The notes under the pieces: generated by a model | Seen by the model: only the letters and a program-made list of their open reading frames with translations | Database searches by the model: none | What the model was told of the DNA's origin: nothing | Origin: Plantago elongata | Lineage: Eukaryota; Streptophyta; Magnoliopsida; Lamiales; Plantaginaceae | Direction of reading: 5' to 3' | Assembly: GCA_036897095.1 (NCBI GenBank) | Contig: JAYMSP010000162.1 | Span: 1-64,000 of the forward strand | DNA: 64,000 nucleotides | Program-made: the position numbers and the translations under genes | Shown: positions 47,060-59,900 of the stretch, in pieces | Layout of the letters: each line of letters opens with the position of its first letter | How positions within the stretch are numbered: position 1 is the first letter of the stretch

Positions 47060-49356
47060 ATGGCTGAAATTAGAGTTGCTAAAGTAGAACAAGGTCAAAC
47101 CAAGATTAGGAATGTTCCGATAGCGGTGACTCCAGAGGGGTTCTGGTGTTGCCCTTCTCCGGCAGGGTTTCAGAAGTCAATCAAGGCACAGAACACTCTA
47201 AACAAGTCTAAAGCATCTCCTCAAGCACCAAACCCTAACACCTCAGTGTCAAAAAAGCAAACCACTGCAGCTGAGAGGAAACCAGCAACTTCCTCCTCAC
47301 GAACCGAGGTTCATACTGATGATCAAAGAGGTCATAGTTCTGATGCCCCGGTTCTTAATGCTTCATTTGTGAGTGAGAAAGTAGCACGGCCGAAGAGTGA
47401 AAGTGCACCGCGGAAGGTAACTATTGAGTTTGGTGAAGCTGGTACCAGTGATTTAAAGGTGATTGTGATGGGAAAGCAAGGTTTTGCTGTGAAGTTGAGT
47501 GTACATAGGAGTGTGTTAATGGAAAAGAGTAGCTTTTTTGCTAATAGAATATCGGAGCAACAGCTTGTCTTTCCATGTCTGGAACTTGACGATTGTGAGG
47601 ACGTTGAGATTTATGTTGAAACGATTGGGCTGATGTATGGAAAAGAACTGAAACAACGGTTGATGAGGCAAACTGTTTCGCGTGTTCTGCGAATCCTCAA
47701 GGTAACTAACAGCACTGTTTGTCATGTTATGCCTATTTATCTATTTTGCTATCCAATATTTGTCAATGATCCTAGCTTTTGCCACCTCTACTGTATATAC
47801 CTGTCGAATATCGTTTGTTAATGCAATTACCATTTTGCCACCTCTATGTATATACCTGTTGAATATCCTTTGCTTAATGCAATTACCAATCTGTGCATTT
47901 ATTTATTTATCTTTTGGGTTTCGTTCAAACATTGAAGCTTCATGGTATTGATATATTGCCTGCTTCTTTCTCGAGATGAAATATCTGCCATTTGTGGGGG
48001 ACTGTTTTTTAATTTGTGATTGCTTAACAGCATAGCATGTATGTATGAAATCTGATTGTTTTTGATGTACCCCTTCTTATGCTAAGCCTATAGTTGTACT
48101 GATGTAGTTTCATTTGAGTTGAGAGGGCTTCTCCGCTTTAAGAAGAATAGTATTTTCCAAACCAAACTTATGCTGCTGCTTTTTCCGTAAAGAAGCAGAT
48201 TGTGAAGAGAGATAGATGGAGGCCCTAAGCTGCTTGTTGCTTTTTGTTTAATTTGAAACTTCCATTCTCAAAGTTTTATGATATTTCCCAAGATCCACTG
48301 TGTTCCTATTTTCGCAGAGATCACTTTGTAATTGTGTCAATTGTAACCTTTTTTACACTTCTAACAAAAACTACCCTACAGGTTGCTGAAAAACTTGGTT
48401 TCACGACATGCATTCGCTCGTGCTTGGAGCACTTGGAAGCAGTCCCATGGATAGGTGAAGATGAAGAAGAGAAAGTTGTTTCTTCAATCTTACGCCTTGA
48501 AGGTGAAGGAATTGGAGTAAAACCAGTACTAAAGCGAGTGTCTTCCAATATCACAAAACCACCAACAGACACCATCTCTCACATACTGCAGCTGGTGCTC
48601 AAGAGCACTGAGGAAAGAGGAAGGCGTGAAATGAAAACCACTGTACTTAAACTCCTTAAAGAAAACAACAACCTCCCCAGTTCTTCAAGTTCCCCTGATT
48701 TATGCAACGACACAATTTATACATCCTGCCAAAGCTGCCTTAATTCACTGCTGTCTCTCTTTGTACAAGCTTCAGAACCTGGTTTCTCTGAAAGAATGTT
48801 AGATGCTAGAGAACCAGTCACAAAGTCATTAGCTTTAGAGGCGGATAACCTCTTATGGTTGCTTGATATATTAGCTGATAAACATGCAGCAGATGAATTT
48901 GCCACTATCTGGGCTAATCAGAAAGAATTGGCCTTGCTTCACTCAAAAGTTCCAGTCATGATACGTCACCATGTTAGTACAATCACCGCACGGCTCTTTG
49001 TTGGGATAGGAAAAGGAGAGATTCTCCCGTGTAAGGATACACGCCACTTGTTGCTAATGACATGGTTAGAGCCGTTGATGAATGATTATAGTTGGTTACA
49101 ACACGGGTGTAGATCATTTGACCGTAAGGTTGTGGAGGAAGGTATAGGTCGTACGATACTCACTCTGCCTTTGGAGGACCAGCAGAGTATTTTACTTTCT
49201 TGGCTGGGAAGTTTCTTGAAGGCTGGAGACAACTGCCCAAATCTTTTGAGAGCATTTGAGGTCTGGTGGAGGAGGACTTTTATTCGACCATTTGTTGAGC
49301 CGGAGATCGTCTTGCCGGCAGAGAGCTTGATGACATCAAGGGAAGAAGATTTGTAA
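47060..49356 (+). CDS. BTB/POZ domain protein of the At3g50780 type
   Basis: Two coding exons, 47060-47701 and 48382-49356, joined by a GT-AG phase-0 intron (CTCAAG/GTAACT ... CCCTACAG/GTTGCT), giving 538 residues. The N-terminus MAEIRVAKVEQGQTKIRNVP and IAVTPEGFWCCPSP is a plant-specific conserved block. A Ser/Pro/Lys-rich disordered stretch follows (about 40-118), then a BTB fold from about 129 (SDLKVIVMGKQGFAVKLSVHRSVL, SSFFANRI, LELDDCEDVEIYVETIGLMY) that continues across the intron junction (LRILKVAEKLGFTTCIRSCLEHLEAVPW). The C-terminal half is helical with a conserved close (WLGSFLKAGDNCPNL, FEVWWRRTFIRP). BTB proteins of this kind are candidate CUL3 adaptors; targets are unknown. The family assignment rests on remembered similarity to At3g50780. 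Confidence 0.92.
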
Positions 49357-52300
49357 AATTACTCAAAACTTACGAGCGGAAAGCAAATTTCAGTGGAGTA
49401 GATGGTGGGACAGAAGATGGTTAAGGTCTAACAAAGATAGTGCTGCTGCTTAGTTCAGCGTTGAAGTGTTTAAATCATGCTTATGTTTGATGGTGAGTGT
49501 AAGTTTGTTGTTTTAATATATTTTAATATTTCTCAGAAAGTATGGCTGTGCATGTCCTAGTTTTTGTGTATGTGTTGTTACCTGGCTATTTTCATAACCT
49601 GGAGATAGAGAGATTACATTGTAATGAAACAGATACTATGTGAAGTTTATGTAGCTTTTGATTGCTCGATGTGCGTTGAGGATATATATGAATCACTATC
49701 CATGACAGATGAGAACGACTTTGGCACTTTGCATACTCCACTGTGCTCCTATATTTATGAAGTTATGTTATTTTGTTTGTTTTGCATCTTGTTTATTCCA
49801 TCATATATTGTTCCTCCTTAACTTGAATCTGACCAGATAACTCCTTAGGCAAGTTATTTGCAGTCTCTGATTGTTCAGTGCTAGGTAATCGGCAACTGCA
49901 AGTCTTCATGGACGTGGATTGGTTGCATGGCAGGAGTGAATTGATGATGTAGCAACCAATTCACTCCTACCAGTTCATTGCATCATGACTTCATTTGTTC
50001 ACTGGTTAGTCAGTTCACGACTCTTTGACAGGATTCTCAGCATCATCTTATATTTATCACTCTAAGCTCCGGATTGGACTATAAGAAAGTTACATTTACA
50101 AATCCCAGTTGTGCATAATCTTGTTTGGTACTGTTTGGGAACTAATGTTCCACCTCACCTTGATCATATGCTTCACCAGAGCAGCTAATGTAGAAGTACT
50201 GCATGCATTTGTATATATTCTCCTAGATATAGAAGTATAGACGATAAGAATTGATAGTAAAATAGATTCTCATGGTCTCAAGTCCAGGACTTTTATGTAC
50301 TCATGGAATTGACCCTTAGATGATGTACTTTATTACTTTGAACCAACCTGTGTTTGACAAATTCTATATTAGGGGTAAAAGCAATGCATCCACTGAATTT
50401 TTCTTGGGTCGAACATGTCGGCTCTTGACCTTAGCATAGATGGAAAGGAACATGTTCGCTCTTAGAAGGCCGGTTCCGTATATATACTACTCGTAGAAGT
50501 CTTGAAATGACATTACACGCCATAGTTATGATCATATGCATTCCCTATTGCGTCAGACATACATGACTTTGTACTTGTAGAAGTCTCTGTACGACAAGAG
50601 ATGCATGTTTTGCTGGTTTATGCAGATTTTAACGTACAACATATTAGAACATCATACGGATGCTGTAATTATGAGTATCTGCATTCCCTATCGCATCGAC
50701 ATACATGCATTTGAACTTATTAGACATGGGCCTTGGTTGAGGCCCATGTTTAGAACTGTACAAAGTAGATCATGTGTGCCTTATCATAGTTCTTATTGCC
50801 CATTCTAATCGAAGCCTCCAACACACACGTAATCGGGCCTAAGCCCGGGCATTTTGGAGCTCGCATGGACCACCTCGAATAAGACACATTGTTATGACTG
50901 ACCTGTGAGCTAGGTATCACATGAATAAAAGAAGAGAGACACATCACAACTTGTTCGGGCCATAAAAAATGATACTGATGAGTGGGATATAATCAATCAG
51001 TGAAGTGGTCCTAAAGTTGTGTGGAAATGGTTGATCTAACTTTTTTGAAATGCCAATATTGAGATCTTTTGATTTTAAATGGTGGTAATGTGGTCCAGTT
51101 TTGCCTTAACGAGCCGATTTAAATTCGTTGTAGGAATCCAAAACATTGTGCTCCTGAAATATGAAATGGCTTGTCCAATTATGACCTGGGGATTTTGTAC
51201 ACATTCATGTTGATATGGTATATTATTGTGATTGTAACCGTGATATTGCAAACATTGGACTAATTCGAATCAAGAAAACTTGATTTATATATGATGGCCC
51301 TGAGTGAAATTTCCTAACTTTGTTCGAGTGAGAGAGCTGGTTCGACTCAAGAATTTCTTAAGCTGTAGCTTATATTTCGAGGTTTTCGGTAGATATAAGG
51401 GCCTAAGGAGGAGATTGGAAAAGGACTTTTAGGTAGTGAATGTAGTTCGGAGGCTTTCAGGCCCAAATAGAATCACCTGTCATACCTCACAACCCAGCAT
51501 GAGGGTCCGCATCCATGTTGACAGGTTATCCAATCAGCCCAGGTTGGTTAATCATGGGCCCACGATAAGCAACTTGTTACCCAATTCTATTGGAATTTGT
51601 AACTACATGACAAAGGAAATGCCAATTTTAGAATCTTAGGGGTTTAGTGGCATAGATTTAAGGTGCTTTGTATCAATTTTAGTTGGAATTGAATTAAATT
51701 TGTTTATTTTGACATTTTAGTTGAATGTATTTTAATTCGATTACAATAATTAAAAATATAATCTACATAAAATCTACAAATCATCACATTTTATTTATTA
51801 TCTCTTACACAACTTACATAATAAATCTACAAACTACCACATCTTACTTATACCAATTATTTATCTCTTACACAACCTACATGATAAACCTACAAAACCA
51901 TCACATCATACTCACACCAATCATTTATCTCTTACACAACTTATATAACAAACCTACAATACCCTACACCATTATAATTTTATACCAAACATTAATTTAA
52001 CCATCCCACTACAATGTGGTAACTATTCACCCATTCAAACGGATCTCATTTCAATTCTATTCCAAAACAGCCACTTAGATTCCCACTTACCACCAATTTC
52101 TAATGGACACTGAAAAAAAAAATCTCTCACCTAGAACCACGATAATATTCAATTTTAGACCATGTGGTTAGACTCAACCCCTAACCTCTCTTTTCCTTAT
52201 CGCGGCAGGCTTATAATATAAATGTTGCACAATGTCAAATATGTGTTATACTTCGGGTTCTGATACCTTCCCACTTATTTAACATTAGTATCAAAATTGG

Positions 52301-52668
52301 ACGGTCACAAAATACACTTTTTCAGTAATAAATAGATTTTTCCCGATTAAAACTAACTTTCTCTGTCAAATTGGACTAACAGAGTACTACAATTGAACGA
52401 AATTTAAATTAAAGGTATCAAAATCGGACGATAATAATTTAAGGTACCAAATCTCAAAAGTGTATCAATTTAGAGTACATTTTCTAGAATTTAGAGTACA
52501 TTTTCTGAATTTTTCTCCTTAATAATTATATAGTGTGGACAATTCTTGACAACAAGGTGTATATGAAAAGGTACATGCACTATCATTTTGGGATATTTTT
52601 GGACTTTGAATTTCTTGAGAACCTCTTTTCAAGTCTCCCCAGAGCCTTTGTGGAACATTTCATATACT
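49357..52668. other. 3' flank of BTB gene and intergenic DNA
   Basis: The 3' UTR probably extends to about 49600. Beyond that only short open frames occur. A small perfect inverted word pair, ACATGGGCC / GGCCCATGT, lies near 50727-50752. From 51725 to 52000 a TTACACAACTTACATRAYAAA type of word recurs three times with a period of about 70 bp. No gene is supported. Confidence 0.4.
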
Positions 52669-52822
52669 ACCCATGTAAAACAAAACTTTTAAAAATTAAA
52701 ACTTCTTGTTTCATTTTATTGAAGAGATGTGAATGCAATACCGCCACCCATGTAAAATAAAACTTTTAAAAATTAAAACTTCTTGTTTCATTTTATTGAA
52801 GAGATATGAATGCAATACCACC
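52669..52822. repeat. Tandem duplication, unit 77 bp, nearly identical copies
   Basis: The 77-bp unit starting ACCCATGTAAAA at 52669 is repeated exactly head to tail at 52746, with about three base differences. It must be recent. It lies in non-coding DNA. Confidence 0.9.
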
Positions 52823-53616
52823 AGATTGGGAACCTTCAATAATGTTACAAAAATGGATAGTAGATTTTTCAAACAAGACTTTATTTGTTGATACTGTAAG
52901 TTCCTGAGAAAATGGAAGAATCCGACTTAGATTTACCTTACCGAATATGTAAGAAGTATGAGAATGTATAGAAGTACATCTGATATATTTGTAGCTAGAT
53001 TGTGTGAGTGAACAAAAATCCATCCAACAAGTGATGATTAAGTATGAACAGAACAATAAACCCGTTCGCAAAGACAAAAAGAGCAACCTTTCAAAAATAA
53101 TCATGCAATTCCCAAGGTGGTGTAAGCTTTAATGGTCCATGTTCGTGAGATATGAGAAGAGAATAGAAAGCCAACTACCATATGAACAATTTATTGCACA
53201 CATTTAATACGTACTTGAAAACTCATGAGCCATGAAATAAAATGAAATGAAATGTTATGATTATTAATATTTATTTGGTCCTCTTCTTCTTGTTCCCTTG
53301 TTTCTGTCCCACTGGCCTCAATATTGTCTGTCTGACTACTGATCACAAAAATTTAATTTATTTCTTTCTCACTCTATATCTCACATAAATTCAATTTCCT
53401 TTTAAATTTCTTAATTTTGTAAATCTCTCATCTCGACCTAGTGATAATTATTTCACATTCATAATCCATTTTGTTTCTAAATTTCACCTTGTTAGCCATA
53501 GTTTAATTATTTTTTTCTTTCTAATTTTCTTGTGGTGATGTAGTTGAAGATTTTAGGTTTATATCTGGAAATTAGAATGGCTTTTACAGTTGAATCAAAG
53601 CGAGGTAAATGATTAA
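52823..53616. other. Intergenic, no gene recognised
   Basis: The minus-strand open frame at 52793-53104 (103 codons) has no recognisable domain and its composition does not differ from the flanks. Confidence 0.4.
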
Positions 53617-53811
53617 TTAGGCTCTATTCTGTAAAACTAGTTGAAAAGTTAATTGATAGCTAATGAATTAGTTAGTAACCGATCAGGTACCTTTTCTGAA
53701 CGTTTACACAATGAGTTTTTTATAAAAAATTATATAACTGAAAATTTAGTTGTAAACATATAAGTTAGCTGATTGATCAGTTGATCAATTTACCTATTAG
53801 TAGAGTCTTAA
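53617..53811. mobile_element. MITE-like foldback element
   Basis: The left end TTAGGCTCTATTCTGTAAA and, read inversely, the right end TTAAGACTCTACTAATAGGTAAA are imperfect inverted partners. Inside, TTAATTGATAGCTAATGAATT can pair with GTTAGCTGATTGATCAGTTG. The size of about 195 bp suits a MITE. The match is imperfect, so confidence is modest. Confidence 0.4.
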
Positions 53812-54564
53812 ATTTGATGATGAGATAAAAGTGGAGATGTCAGCTAGCCATCAATATATTGGAAGGAGATGAAAAGGAAATGACTTGCTGTAATTTGGTA
53901 GAGGGCAATTGTTGCTTTACAAATGTGTTTGTGAATTTTAAGGTTAACAGTTATGTCGTTGATGAATTGCATGTAGTATAGTTGTAATAGTTTAATTAAC
54001 AAACTTGTAACTGCACATATGATGAAGATCGATAGGAAATAGACGTTGATATGATGTCAGTTTGTTTCACTTCATTTTCATCACCTAAATCTACTAACCT
54101 GTTCTTTTATAGATAGCTAGTAGCTACAGCTTATATAACTTCAATTATAATCTCTTTATTTTCAAACTAACCGGCCACATGTGTCAAACATGTATAATAG
54201 TGTCACGTCCCAATCTCATATGGTCCGTTTATTTTTTATTTTTTTGGAAACTCCAATCTGCAATTTGAACAGAAAGTTGCATCTTCAATCTTCAACCCGT
54301 CTGGAGAATAAATTGTTTTTGTAATGTACAGAACAGTACTATGAATTGATCGGGAATTTAGGATAGAAAATATAGAAAACCAGATTTGCACTATACAAAT
54401 TGTTCAATGTTAAAATACCTCCCATCAATTGTGAAAATAAAATGTAAATAAAACAGGATATTAAACACATTGTACATCCCTGAATTTAAGTGGGGTTTTC
54501 TCATCCATAAGATTAGAGTCTCATTTAAAGGTAGTTATAATAATCCAATTATATATAATTCATT

Positions 54565-54740
54565 TTAGATTCGGTTCTCTTCAATTTAAAATCAGTTTAG
54601 TTCAATTAAATTTATTTTAATTTAATTTTACTTAATTATAATTTATACCTTACTTCAGTTCAGTTCAGTCCAGTCCAATTCCATTTAATTAAATTCAGAC
54701 AGTTTAATTTAGTAAATTTCAGTTGAAAATACAATATTCA
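54565..54740. mobile_element. CAGTT-type foldback element, second locus
   Basis: GGTTCTCTTCAATTTAAAAT at the left and TTTCAGTTGAAAATAC at the right enclose TATAATTTATACCTTACTTC and CAGTTCAGTTCAGTCCAGTC. The order is the same as in the cluster at 33.1-33.5 kb, but many CAGTT words have decayed to AATTT. It is an older copy of the same family. Confidence 0.65.
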
Positions 54741-56284
54741 CTTATAATTTTAGTCCATCAAATATGATGCTTTGGCAAATCTTCCAGGTCCTTTAATCTT
54801 AAATTTTAACTTCTCTTTCTCCAGAATGTCAATATACATAATACATCAATTCAATAATCTACTATCATTCAATCTAATAATCGTAGCAAATAGATATCAA
54901 TCAATCTACTAAATTAGAATGGACTAGAGAATACAGTGTGCATTCAACGTAATTTGACACTTAAGCCAAACCAGTTGAGTTAGGCTGATAAGTAAATGTT
55001 GTTTTTGTTGATTGGAGAAAATATGTGGAATGAAAATTGATGAGAGAAAAATGAAAAATAATTAAATTAAACTTGAAAAAAATATTATTAAATAATATAA
55101 TAAGTCATTTATTGTCATGTTAAATGTCATTATATTTTTAAAAGTGTCGTTTTACTTTTACAATTAATTTAATATTTCTTCTTTATTTACAACAATAAAA
55201 ATAAGTCTTTAATTGACATGCATGTTAACGTGTTATTTCACTCGTTAAATTGTCGTTTGCTATTGCACTTTGTTTACCACTTCTTCTCTATTCTCCAGCA
55301 ACCGGCTACTAAAAAAATGTTATTTTGAATTTTCTTCACTCACAAGCTCACACCACACACAACACTCCTTTAGAGTGTTTACAGATGCAGTCCAAAATAT
55401 ATTTTCTAAAGAAATTGAAAATGCTTTAGAACATGATGAATAGGATTATTCTCGGTGAACGTTGTGGTTGTTGACTGGTTTAGGCAAAAGAAACCAAGCT
55501 AGAATTATTTAGATGATGTCAATTGCTTCTGGGTAGTCTTGAACTTTTAATTTTTGGGTGGGTATTGTACACATTAACAAGACTCAAGACATTCTATACC
55601 TATGTATTTCATTTTTGCACATAAGTATTTATATTTCGTTGTTTTTAAAAAAAATATTATATATTTACGATTATATTTATCTCGCATAACACCTTAAACT
55701 ACTAAATGATGGAGACACCTCACACCTTATAAGAAATATTAAAAAGTCTACATTTATATACAAATTACTGATTATAAGTTGGTCTAAGTCTTACCCAACA
55801 AATAAATTGAAGAGATTCTCTTACTATGGGTTATTAATATTCAAATTTTACTACTTTTTAAATTATAATTTGTGTACACAAATATAAGATTTGTTTTACA
55901 TTTACCGAGCCAAGACACTAATGCTCATGAAATATAATATGCGAATTCGCACATGATCTAAATTTGATTAATTTTATAAATTTATAGGCACCGTGCTTAA
56001 TTAGTGTGGTGTATCATTTCTAGTTTATTTTATAAGTGTATATTTTTCATTTGTATAAAATACATTTAAGTATTATTATTTTGTTAAATGGAAAAGGTTG
56101 CCAAAAAAGATTACAAAAAATATGATTAATTATTCACTTTTATCATCCCTCAAAATTTGAGTGACTTATCATCTATATCTACCTGAGGTATCCACAAAAT
56201 GACAAATTTTAGTCCATTACAGATGCAACACTGACTGAAAATGGAATAGAATAGTAAAAGAATTAATAACAAGAAAAAAACTGA
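54741..56284. other. Intergenic, no gene recognised
   Basis: AT-rich; nothing coding is supported. Confidence 0.4.
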
Positions 56285-56365
56285 TTAGTTGGTAATACAC
56301 TTTATCTCAAATTAATGGGTAGGGTTTGAATTACCTTTATCGTTTAAAAGAAAGGTAAACAGATT
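56285..56365 (+). mobile_element. tRNA-derived SINE head (degenerate)
   Basis: TAGTTGGTAATACACTTTATC, then AATTAATGGGTAGGGTTTGAATTACC and TTTATCGTTTAAAAGAAA, in the same order as the copy at 24.1 kb. The A box and B box are recognisable, with several substitutions. Confidence 0.5.
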
Positions 56366-56922
56366 AAAAATATATAATTTTTAAAAGAATTTAATATTAA
56401 CATTAGTAACATTATCATCGTATTTTTCTAAACATTAAAGTGAATGATGAATTCTCCTCGTAAAATTAATGATATTTCTAATGAACATGATTATTATATC
56501 CAAATGCCACTTGACTTGTATGAATCACTTCCTATGTATACTAATGTAATGTAGTTTTTTAATTATTTAGAAAAATCAAATCTTCCACCTTGAGTTACTT
56601 TAATCCGTACACAATTATACATGGAGCCTAATATTGCAAGATAAAATACACGGAAAGTATATATACAATTATATAATATTTAAACCTTATCATACATACT
56701 GAAAGTAAAATAATAGTTCTTTCTACTCTCATTATATGTTCTTTCCTCAGGCAGCTGCAGCCTGCAAGTACAATATATTCAAAGGAAAAATAAAACGAAC
56801 AAAAAAAGTAAAACCGTGACAAATTAAGATATATTGATTCAATTTGGATACTTATTGATAACGATGATGATGATGTATATAATAATTTGAGTTATATGAT
56901 TGATCGATAATTCCTTCATTAA

Positions 56923-59900
56923 TTAATCTAACACCCTGCCCCCAAAGTCCCTAACCGAAAACGGACCCTTCTCCGGCAAATTCTGACGTAGCCCTAGAGT
57001 AAGTGACACGTCACCCGTACTCGTGCCAAATCTTATCAACCTGGACTCCACGTCAGCACTCCCGGGCCGACACGTTTCAAAAGCCTGGTCGACGGCATCC
57101 GGCATCCCTCCTCCTCCTCCATGTCGATTAACATTATAATTGGCAGGGTCGTTGTCGGACGGAGGAAGAGAAGTAACGGTAGCGGTTGCAGTTGCGGGTG
57201 GAGTATGATGCATCGGAGTTTGTGCAGGGGTGACATGGTCCCTTTGTTGTTGGTCCTGGTGATCTGTAGCAGCAGCTGGTGGTGTAGCAGTAGTACTCTG
57301 ATCATCAGGATTGTCATCAGCCTCGCCAGCAGCAGCTTCTTTGGCTTCTTGTTGATACATCTCTTCGACCATAGGTTTCCACAGACGGACCCGAGCATTT
57401 ATGAACCAGTTTGATACCTGCTCGATCCATTTTAATAGTATTATTGCACAATTTCACACACAACAAGTTCATTCATAATTAATAATTCAGAGACACATTT
57501 AATTCTTACAACTATTATGAACATGTACAAACAAGATAGATTTTTAAATTGTAGTCCGTGTCGTATGGTACGTACCAATTTTTAAAATAATGGTACAGAT
57601 TAATTAATTAGGAGTACATTGAATAACATGGGGTTAAGATTGTGCTCGGCTATTATTAACTGTCTAAGCAGTGGCTTATTGTACTAGGAATTCAATGATG
57701 TTACTGTCTCACCTACATTTTGTTTTGGTTAAATTGATATGAGGAAAAAGACAAATTTGTTCCTTCTGTGTCTTATCTTGGGATCTTACTAGCAAGTAAC
57801 AGGCACACATGAACCAACTTCAACTTAATTTTTAAATATCTATACTTTGAAATCATTTCTATATCAGTGCTGTCAGAAACTAGAAAGAAAAAACACACAA
57901 AAAACAATAATTAACAAAATAAATAAAAAAAATGAAAATTGATTAGGAAAATGTGATAACTGGTGAAGAAAAAGAAATTGAAACTGTCAATAAAGCTATA
58001 TAATTAATGAGAGAATATTTTAACTAGAAAATATACCTAGTGTGATAAAAATTAAATTTCAGTAATAAAGATCTAACAAGTAAGATGTAAATATATAGAA
58101 TGAGAGAAACTCTTGTAACTCTTGTAGAGGAGTGGAGTTAATGCACACTAAGTCTCGTTTAAGTCTCTTTTGAATTCGAGTATCCCCTTGAAAGTTTTAT
58201 AAAAATACTTTTTCGTTTGAAAAAATTATGCAATGTGTTTAAAATAGTATCTTTAGAGGCAGGCAGTACACAAATGTGTGAAGAGTACATGAGATTATAT
58301 ATATATAGTGTAGGTCTTGTTGTAGAAATCAGCTGACACACATAAGCACAAATACATTGTAATTAATTAATTATGGAACAAAACCTGCAACCAAATGTGG
58401 CATAGATCTAACATTCAAATCTAGAAGTAGTTGTTAGGGTTTGGTTTGAGACAAAAATTAATGACTGAAGTTCTATTCTGAATAGAACAATGTTAATATT
58501 TAAGTGTAGCATCAATGCATAATGTAGAACATTATTCTTTAATTAAATAAGACAACTGAAATTGGATTTTCCCAAATACAATCATGATAAAAAAAAAAAA
58601 AAAAGTTGTTATATATAGTATATTGGATTTTGCCCAACTCCAATCTTAATGTAAACAAAAGAGCATAATATAAGACACAGATCTCTAAACTAAGACAGCT
58701 TATATTTCATTTTTGCCTAATCACAATTCACAATCATTACTATATGACAAGTGATATTGGCTTTTTCCTCAAATACGTAATCTTGTATATATATGCAAAA
58801 GAGTTAGCATACATATATTGGCGTAGTATAGTACTAGCTGTGCACAATTATAAGTCTGTGACTAGTGTACAAAAATCCCAAAACCAAGTGACACACCGGT
58901 CGATTCATTGTTCCTAATAAGTTCATAGAAACACTTGCCCCCTACAGATAATCAGACAATTTTTTTTATGTCAGTACTCAAGTTCATTTTCAATGTTTCT
59001 CCTGCACTAATGGTCCTCTATCAACAATCGGTGATTTTTTTTTTCTAAACGATTAAATTTGACTAAAACTCTCAACCTATTAGTAACCGTTAAATACTAA
59101 CGAGGCTTAATTTCTTACGAACCGCCTCTAATATTTTATCATCTAGAACGCTTTGACTCATGGTCTATAATCTAACAATTTAAAATAGTTGCAAAAGTTT
59201 CAAATTTTTACTATACTAATGGTTAAAATATTGATAATCATTCTTAAACTATCTTTTTTACCAGATAAAGAAACAGTGAATGGTATGGTATGGTATAGTA
59301 TAGTATATAGGTATATGTATATATAGTATAGTATAAGTACATAGTATGGTATAGTATAGTTAATATGGTTGTTATTATTAATAGTGTGTATAGCATATAG
59401 TAGTATTTATACATTGAACAGGCCTGCAAGTTGAATAGGTTAAGTATTAGACGTGTGTATCTCTACTCTGGTCCATTTAAAGAAAGAAGGAAAGGGAAAG
59501 GCTGCAAACTTTCATGTCTTACTCGGCACTGTACTTTGTCTCTGTTTCAGAATTTATGTCTTTGTGGTAAAGAATCCAAAGACTCATATTTCCGAAAGTA
59601 AAATTAAATAAAACAAAAAATTACTCCCAAAGAACAAAACGCAAATCCATGCAACATTTTTACTGGGATCAACACCACCCAATTACCAATATGCCATTTT
59701 ACCAAAATAGTGAAGAATTAAAAAATTGTTTGTGTTTTTGCATTACATACCTGGTTTCTTGATAGACCAGTCTGTCGGGCCAATAGATGCTTATCTGCAT
59801 CACTTGGATACCTGAGAAAGAGACCAGAACAATCGATAACGACATTAGATTTAGATCGATAGATATATATGCATTCACTCACTGCCTTAACTATTCACAC

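Noticed and set aside
47702-47951. Open frames running on from BTB exon 1 into the intron
   Set aside because: Clear donor at 47702 and acceptor at 48381 restore the BTB fold; the read-through peptide has no similarity to the family.
57036-57414. Frames of 97-120 codons in the last BLH exon
   Set aside because: Shadows of the real frame, which carries the WFIN homeodomain end and the ZIBEL motif.
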